Source of the DNA: Nocardiopsis alborubida
GTDB taxonomy: Bacteria; Actinomycetota; Actinomycetes; Streptosporangiales; Streptosporangiaceae
Assembly: GCF_012396365.1 (NCBI RefSeq)
Contig: NZ_JAAXPG010000001.1
Location: 62,001 to 126,000 of the forward strand
Direction of reading: 5' to 3'
Length of the DNA: 64,000 nt
How positions within the stretch are numbered: the stretch's first letter is position 1; the number at the start of each line of letters is the position of its first letter. The position numbers and the translations under genes were made by a program. Shown in pieces: positions 60,888-64,000 of this stretch. The notes beneath the pieces were generated by a model. That model saw nothing but the letters and a program-made list of their open reading frames with translations, was not told where the DNA came from and ran no database searches.

Positions 60888-60918
60888 TTGACAGCACCAT
60901 ACCCCTGAGGGGTATGTT
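60888..60918 (+). promoter_or_regulatory. copZ-copA promoter with CsoR-type operator
   Basis: TTGACA (60888-60893) as -35 is followed by the perfect palindrome ATACCCC-TGA-GGGGTAT (60899-60915), the classic CsoR operator, overlapping a TATGTT -10 (60913-60918). Copper should release CsoR and induce the operon. csoR itself is not in the window. The rest of 60578-60887 shows nothing. Confidence 0.85.
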
Positions 60919-60978
60919 GAACGCATTGGAGTCCGGTCCCAGGAGGACTGGCACAGCACACATGCCCCAGGAGGCGAA

Positions 60979-61194
60979 ATGGCTGCCACCACCACCGCTG
61001 TTTACACCGTTGACGGCATGAGCTGCGGACACTGCGTCAACTCCGTCACCGAGGAGGTCGGCGGGGTCGCGGGGGTCACCGACGTCAAGGTCGACCTCGA
61101 CAGCAAGAAGGTGACCGTCACCAGCGACGGCCCGGTCGACGACGCGTCGGTCCGAGCCGCCATCGACGAGGCCGGCTACGAGGTGCGCGGCTGA
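60979..61194 (+). CDS. copZ: copper chaperone, heavy-metal-associated domain
   Basis: 71 residues. MxCxxC motif GMSCGHC near 13-19 binds Cu(I). TVYTVDG...[19 protein letters not shown] is a ferredoxin-like HMA fold. ATG with GGAGGCG. Delivers copper to CopA encoded 177 bases downstream. Confidence 0.95.
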   Translation: MAATTTAVYTVDGMSCGHCVNSVTEEVGGVAGVTDVKVDLDSKKVTVTSDGPVDDASVRAAIDEAGYEVRG

Positions 61195-61370
61195 CGCGCA
61201 CACCGGACCCGCGGTCCGGGCAGGGGCGGCGCACGGCCGGTCCCGGGCCGCGGGGGAGTTCCGGCGCGGAACGGGAGATCCGCCCGCGCCGGGCCCCGGG
61301 GCCGCCCGGCCGCGGAGCACAGAACCGTCCACGGGAACACGGGGACGTCACGGAGGACCGAGGAAGGGCT

Positions 61371-63653
61371 ATGAGCAGCAGCGCAGCCGCGGCGGGCCGG
61401 GCCGACACCGCACCGGTCGAACTGGACATCGGCGGCATGACCTGTGCCGCCTGCGCCAACCGGGTCGAGAAACGGCTCAACAAGCTCGACGGTGTCACCG
61501 CCACCGTCAACTTCGCCACCGAGAGGGCCCGGGTCTCCTTCGACGGCTCGCCCACCCCGGTGGAGGACCTCGTCGCCCAGGTCGAGAAGGCGGGCTACAC
61601 CGCCACCGTGCCCCGGGTCGAACCCGAGGCGGCCGAGGACGCCGCGGAACCCGCCGACCCCGCCCGCGCGCTGCGCGACCGGGTGATCGTCAGCGCGGTG
61701 CTGTCGGTGCCGGTCATCGCGATGGCGATGGTCCCCGCCCTGCAGTTCACCTACTGGCAGTGGGCCTCGCTGGCCCTGGCGGCGCCCGTCGTCGTCTGGG
61801 GCGCGCTGCCCTTCCACGTCGCCGCCTGGAAGAACCTCAGGCTGGGCAGCGCCACCATGGACACGCTGGTCTCCCTCGGGGTGTCGGCCGCGTTCCTGTG
61901 GTCGCTGTACGCGCTGTTCCTCGGGACCGCGGGCATGCCGGGGATGACGCACCCCTTCGAGTTCACCGTCGCCCGCGGCGACGGCTCGGCCAACATCTAC
62001 CTGGAGGTGGCCGCAGGGGTCACCACCTTCATCCTCCTCGGCAAGTACTTCGAGGCCCGCTCCAAGAGGCGTGCGGGCGCCGCCCTGCGCGCCCTGCTCG
62101 AACTCGGGGTCAGGGAGGCCACCGTCCTGCGCGGCGCGGACGCTCGGCAGGAGTCGGTGCCCGTGGACCGGCTCGTCGTCGGCGACCGCCTCCTCGTCCG
62201 GCCGGGGGAGAAGGTGGCCACCGACGGCGTGGTGGAGGAGGGCACCTCCGCCGTGGACATGAGCATGCTCACCGGTGAGTCGGTGCCGGTGGAGGTCGGG
62301 CCCGGCGACTCCGTGGTCGGTGCGACCGTCAACGCGGGCGGGCGCCTCGTCGTGCGCGCCACCCGGGTCGGCTCGGACACCCAGCTCGCCCAGATGGCAC
62401 GTCTGGTGGAGGAGGCCCAGAACGGCAAGGCCGAGGTCCAACGCCTGGCCGACCGCGTCTCCGGGGTCTTCGTCCCGATCGCCATCCTCGTCGCTCTCGC
62501 CACGCTCGTCCTCTGGCTCGTGCTGGGGGCGTCCGCCCCGGCCGCCTTCACCGCCGCGGTCGCGGTGCTCATCATCGCCTGCCCGTGCGCCCTGGGCCTG
62601 GCCACGCCCATGGCCCTGATGGTGGGCACCGGGCGCGGCGCCCAGCTGGGCATCCTCATCAAGGGACCGGAGGTGCTGGAGGACACCCGCCGCGTGGACA
62701 CGGTCGTGCTGGACAAGACCGGCACCGTCACCACCGGCCGGATGACCCTGACCGGCGTGTTCACCGCCGAGGGCGAGGACGAGGAGGAGGTCCTGCGCCT
62801 GGCCGGTGCCCTGGAGGACGCCTCCGAGCACCCCATCGCGCGGGCGGTCGCCGCCGGGGCCGCCGACCGAGTGGGCGCACTCCCGACCCCCGAGGACTTC
62901 GCCAACGCCGAGGGCCTGGGCGTGCGGGGGACCGTCGAGGGCCGTGCCGTGGCCGTCGGCCGGGTCGCGCTGCTGGAGGAGCACGGCGCCGTCCTGCCCG
63001 AGCGGCTGGCCGCCGCTCTCGGGGACGCCGAGGCCGAGGGCCGCACCGCCGTGGCCGTGGGCTGGGAGGGCCGGGTCCGGGGCGTGCTGGTGGTGGCCGA
63101 CACTGTCAAGCCGACCAGTGCCGAGGCCGTCCGCAGGTTCCGTGAGCTGGGGCTCACCCCGATCCTGCTCACCGGGGACAACCGGGCGGTGGCCCGGTCG
63201 GTGGCCGACCAGGTCGGCATCGACGAGGTGGTCGCCGAGGTCCTGCCCCGCGACAAGGTCGAGGTCGTGCAGCGGTTGCAGGGCGAGGGGCGCACGGTGG
63301 CGATGGTCGGCGACGGGGTCAACGACGCCGCCGCCCTGGCCCAGGCGGACCTGGGGCTGGCGATGGGCACGGGGACGGACGTGGCCATCGAGGCCAGCGA
63401 CCTGACGCTCGTGCGCGGCGACCTGCGCGCCGCCGCCGACGCCATCCGCCTCTCCCGCAGGACCCTCAGCACCATCAAGGGCAACCTGTTCTGGGCCTTC
63501 GCCTACAACGCCGCCGCGATCCCGCTGGCGGCGGCGGGACTGCTCAACCCCATGATCGCCGGAGCCGCCATGGCCTTCTCCAGCGTCTTCGTCGTCAGCA
63601 ACAGCCAGCGGCTGCGCCGGTTCCGCCCGCTGGCGGGGGACCGGGCCTCCTGA
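61371..63653 (+). CDS. copA: Cu(I)-exporting P1B-type ATPase
   Basis: 760 residues. One N-terminal HMA domain ([10 protein letters not shown], residues 22-31), eight membrane segments, TGES in the actuator domain, CPC in [17 protein letters not shown] (the Cu(I) site), DKTGT phosphorylation motif, EHPIARAV and [16 protein letters not shown]. Exports cytoplasmic Cu(I). Shares the CsoR-controlled promoter with copZ. Confidence 0.96.
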   Translation: MSSSAAAAGRADTAPVELDIGGMTCAACANRVEKRLNKLDGVTATVNFATERARVSFDGSPTPVEDLVAQVEKAGYTATVPRVEPEAAEDAAEPADPARALRDRVIVSAVLSVPVIAMAMVPALQFTYWQWASLALAAPVVVWGALPFHVAAWKNLRLGSATMDTLVSLGVSAAFLWSLYALFLGTAGMPGMTHPFEFTVARGDGSANIYLEVAAGVTTFILLGKYFEARSKRRAGAALRALLELGVREATVLRGADARQESVPVDRLVVGDRLLVRPGEKVATDGVVEEGTSAVDMSMLTGESVPVEVGPGDSVVGATVNAGGRLVVRATRVGSDTQLAQMARLVEEAQNGKAEVQRLADRVSGVFVPIAILVALATLVLWLVLGASAPAAFTAAVAVLIIACPCALGLATPMALMVGTGRGAQLGILIKGPEVLEDTRRVDTVVLDKTGTVTTGRMTLTGVFTAEGEDEEEVLRLAGALEDASEHPIARAVAAGAADRVGALPTPEDFANAEGLGVRGTVEGRAVAVGRVALLEEHGAVLPERLAAALGDAEAEGRTAVAVGWEGRVRGVLVVADTVKPTSAEAVRRFRELGLTPILLTGDNRAVARSVADQVGIDEVVAEVLPRDKVEVVQRLQGEGRTVAMVGDGVNDAAALAQADLGLAMGTGTDVAIEASDLTLVRGDLRAAADAIRLSRRTLSTIKGNLFWAFAYNAAAIPLAAAGLLNPMIAGAAMAFSSVFVVSNSQRLRRFRPLAGDRAS

Positions 63654-63675
63654 CCGGCGCACGGGGAGACGACAA

Positions 63676-63712
63676 GGGGGGAGGGGCGCGGGCCGTCCGC
63701 GTCCCTCCCCCC
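63676..63712 (+). terminator. terminator after copA
   Basis: GGGGGGAGGG with CCCTCCCCCC, a 10-bp stem, 22 bases after the copA stop. Confidence 0.75.
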
Positions 63713-64000
63713 CTGACGAGGGGGCGTCCTCCGTTCCGCCGCGGCGGGTTCCGCCGACCCCGGTCCCGACACGACCTGGTGATGACCACGGGTGTTCCCC
63801 TGATCGCGGACGGAGGTGCCGGAGGTGGACCGGGCCCCGATCCGAGGGGGTCCTGCCCCGGCCAAGGATGTGAGGCGGGTCTCGCGCCCGCCCGGGGCGG
63901 GCCGCTAAGGTTGCGCGGGGCCGCGCGGTCCGGGCGTGTCCGCGCGATCGGTGCGGCCCCGCCGTGCCCGTACGCCCCCGCACACGAGGCCCCCGCCCCG
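63713..64000. other. right end of window, no gene seen
   Basis: About 290 GC-rich bases. Frames exist but none shows a start signal or a recognisable domain. It may contain the promoter of a gene beyond the edge. Confidence 0.4.

Overview
The window is high-GC actinomycete chromosome. Long GC-rich coding, frequent GTG and TTG starts, GNAT, TetR and Scr1/DUF397 gene families and an NarGHJI operon all fit Actinomycetota. Nocardiopsis or a close relative is my best guess, by family content only; no 16S gene is present. About 60 protein genes, five tRNAs and several strong terminators can be supported.

Layout. 1-3041 is a minus-strand operon: ABC ATPase, permease, NMT1/THI5-type binding lipoprotein, and the start of a RutA/luciferase-like flavin monooxygenase cut by the window edge. 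3517-8057 holds small unknowns, an undecaprenyl-diphosphatase with an unusual C-terminal repeat tail, and a tiny LAVTG-tailed membrane protein coupled to a processive family-2 glycosyltransferase. 8201-14188 is an arsenic island: arsC divergent from arsR-acr3, then an MFS exporter and an ArsO-like flavoprotein divergent from an ArsR-ArsN (repressor-acetyltransferase) fusion. An LCP-LytR_C cell-wall protein follows.

16323-29385 is an accessory region built on the 3' end of tRNA-Lys(TTT). A 71-bp piece of the tRNA and its flank recurs at 26588 with one mismatch, and a decayed third copy lies near 28941. Each copy is followed by a related stretch of about 110 bp, so two elements appear to sit in tandem; no integrase is visible. 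The first element carries a lasso-peptide cluster of the albusnodin type: a 42-residue precursor (predicted core GQGRAQNENKRNPYN), an asparagine-synthase-like cyclase, a B1-B2-like leader peptidase and a GNAT acetyltransferase. The last three overlap by 4 bases each. It also carries RsbW-like, Scr1 and DUF397 genes, a helix-turn-helix regulator, a CYTH protein and a Sel1-repeat protein. Beyond the third repeat is a wreck of a second lasso locus (GNAT and B-protein ends).

29402-43451 is a run of regulator-target pairs (TetR/enoyl-CoA hydratase, MarR/RidA, TetR/flavin monooxygenase plus DHA2 exporter, GbsR/hydrolase and others), several with clear palindromic operators. 43786-48291 holds a zincin, a metallophosphoesterase, tRNA-Glu, -Asp and -Phe, and a second identical tRNA-Asp. 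48376-57622 has an AviRa-like rRNA methyltransferase and the nitrate respiration block: narK divergent from narGHJI. 57776-63653 has a small acetyltransferase, an alanine/glycine:cation symporter, another GNAT, and a copper-export operon (copZ, copA) under a perfect CsoR-type operator.
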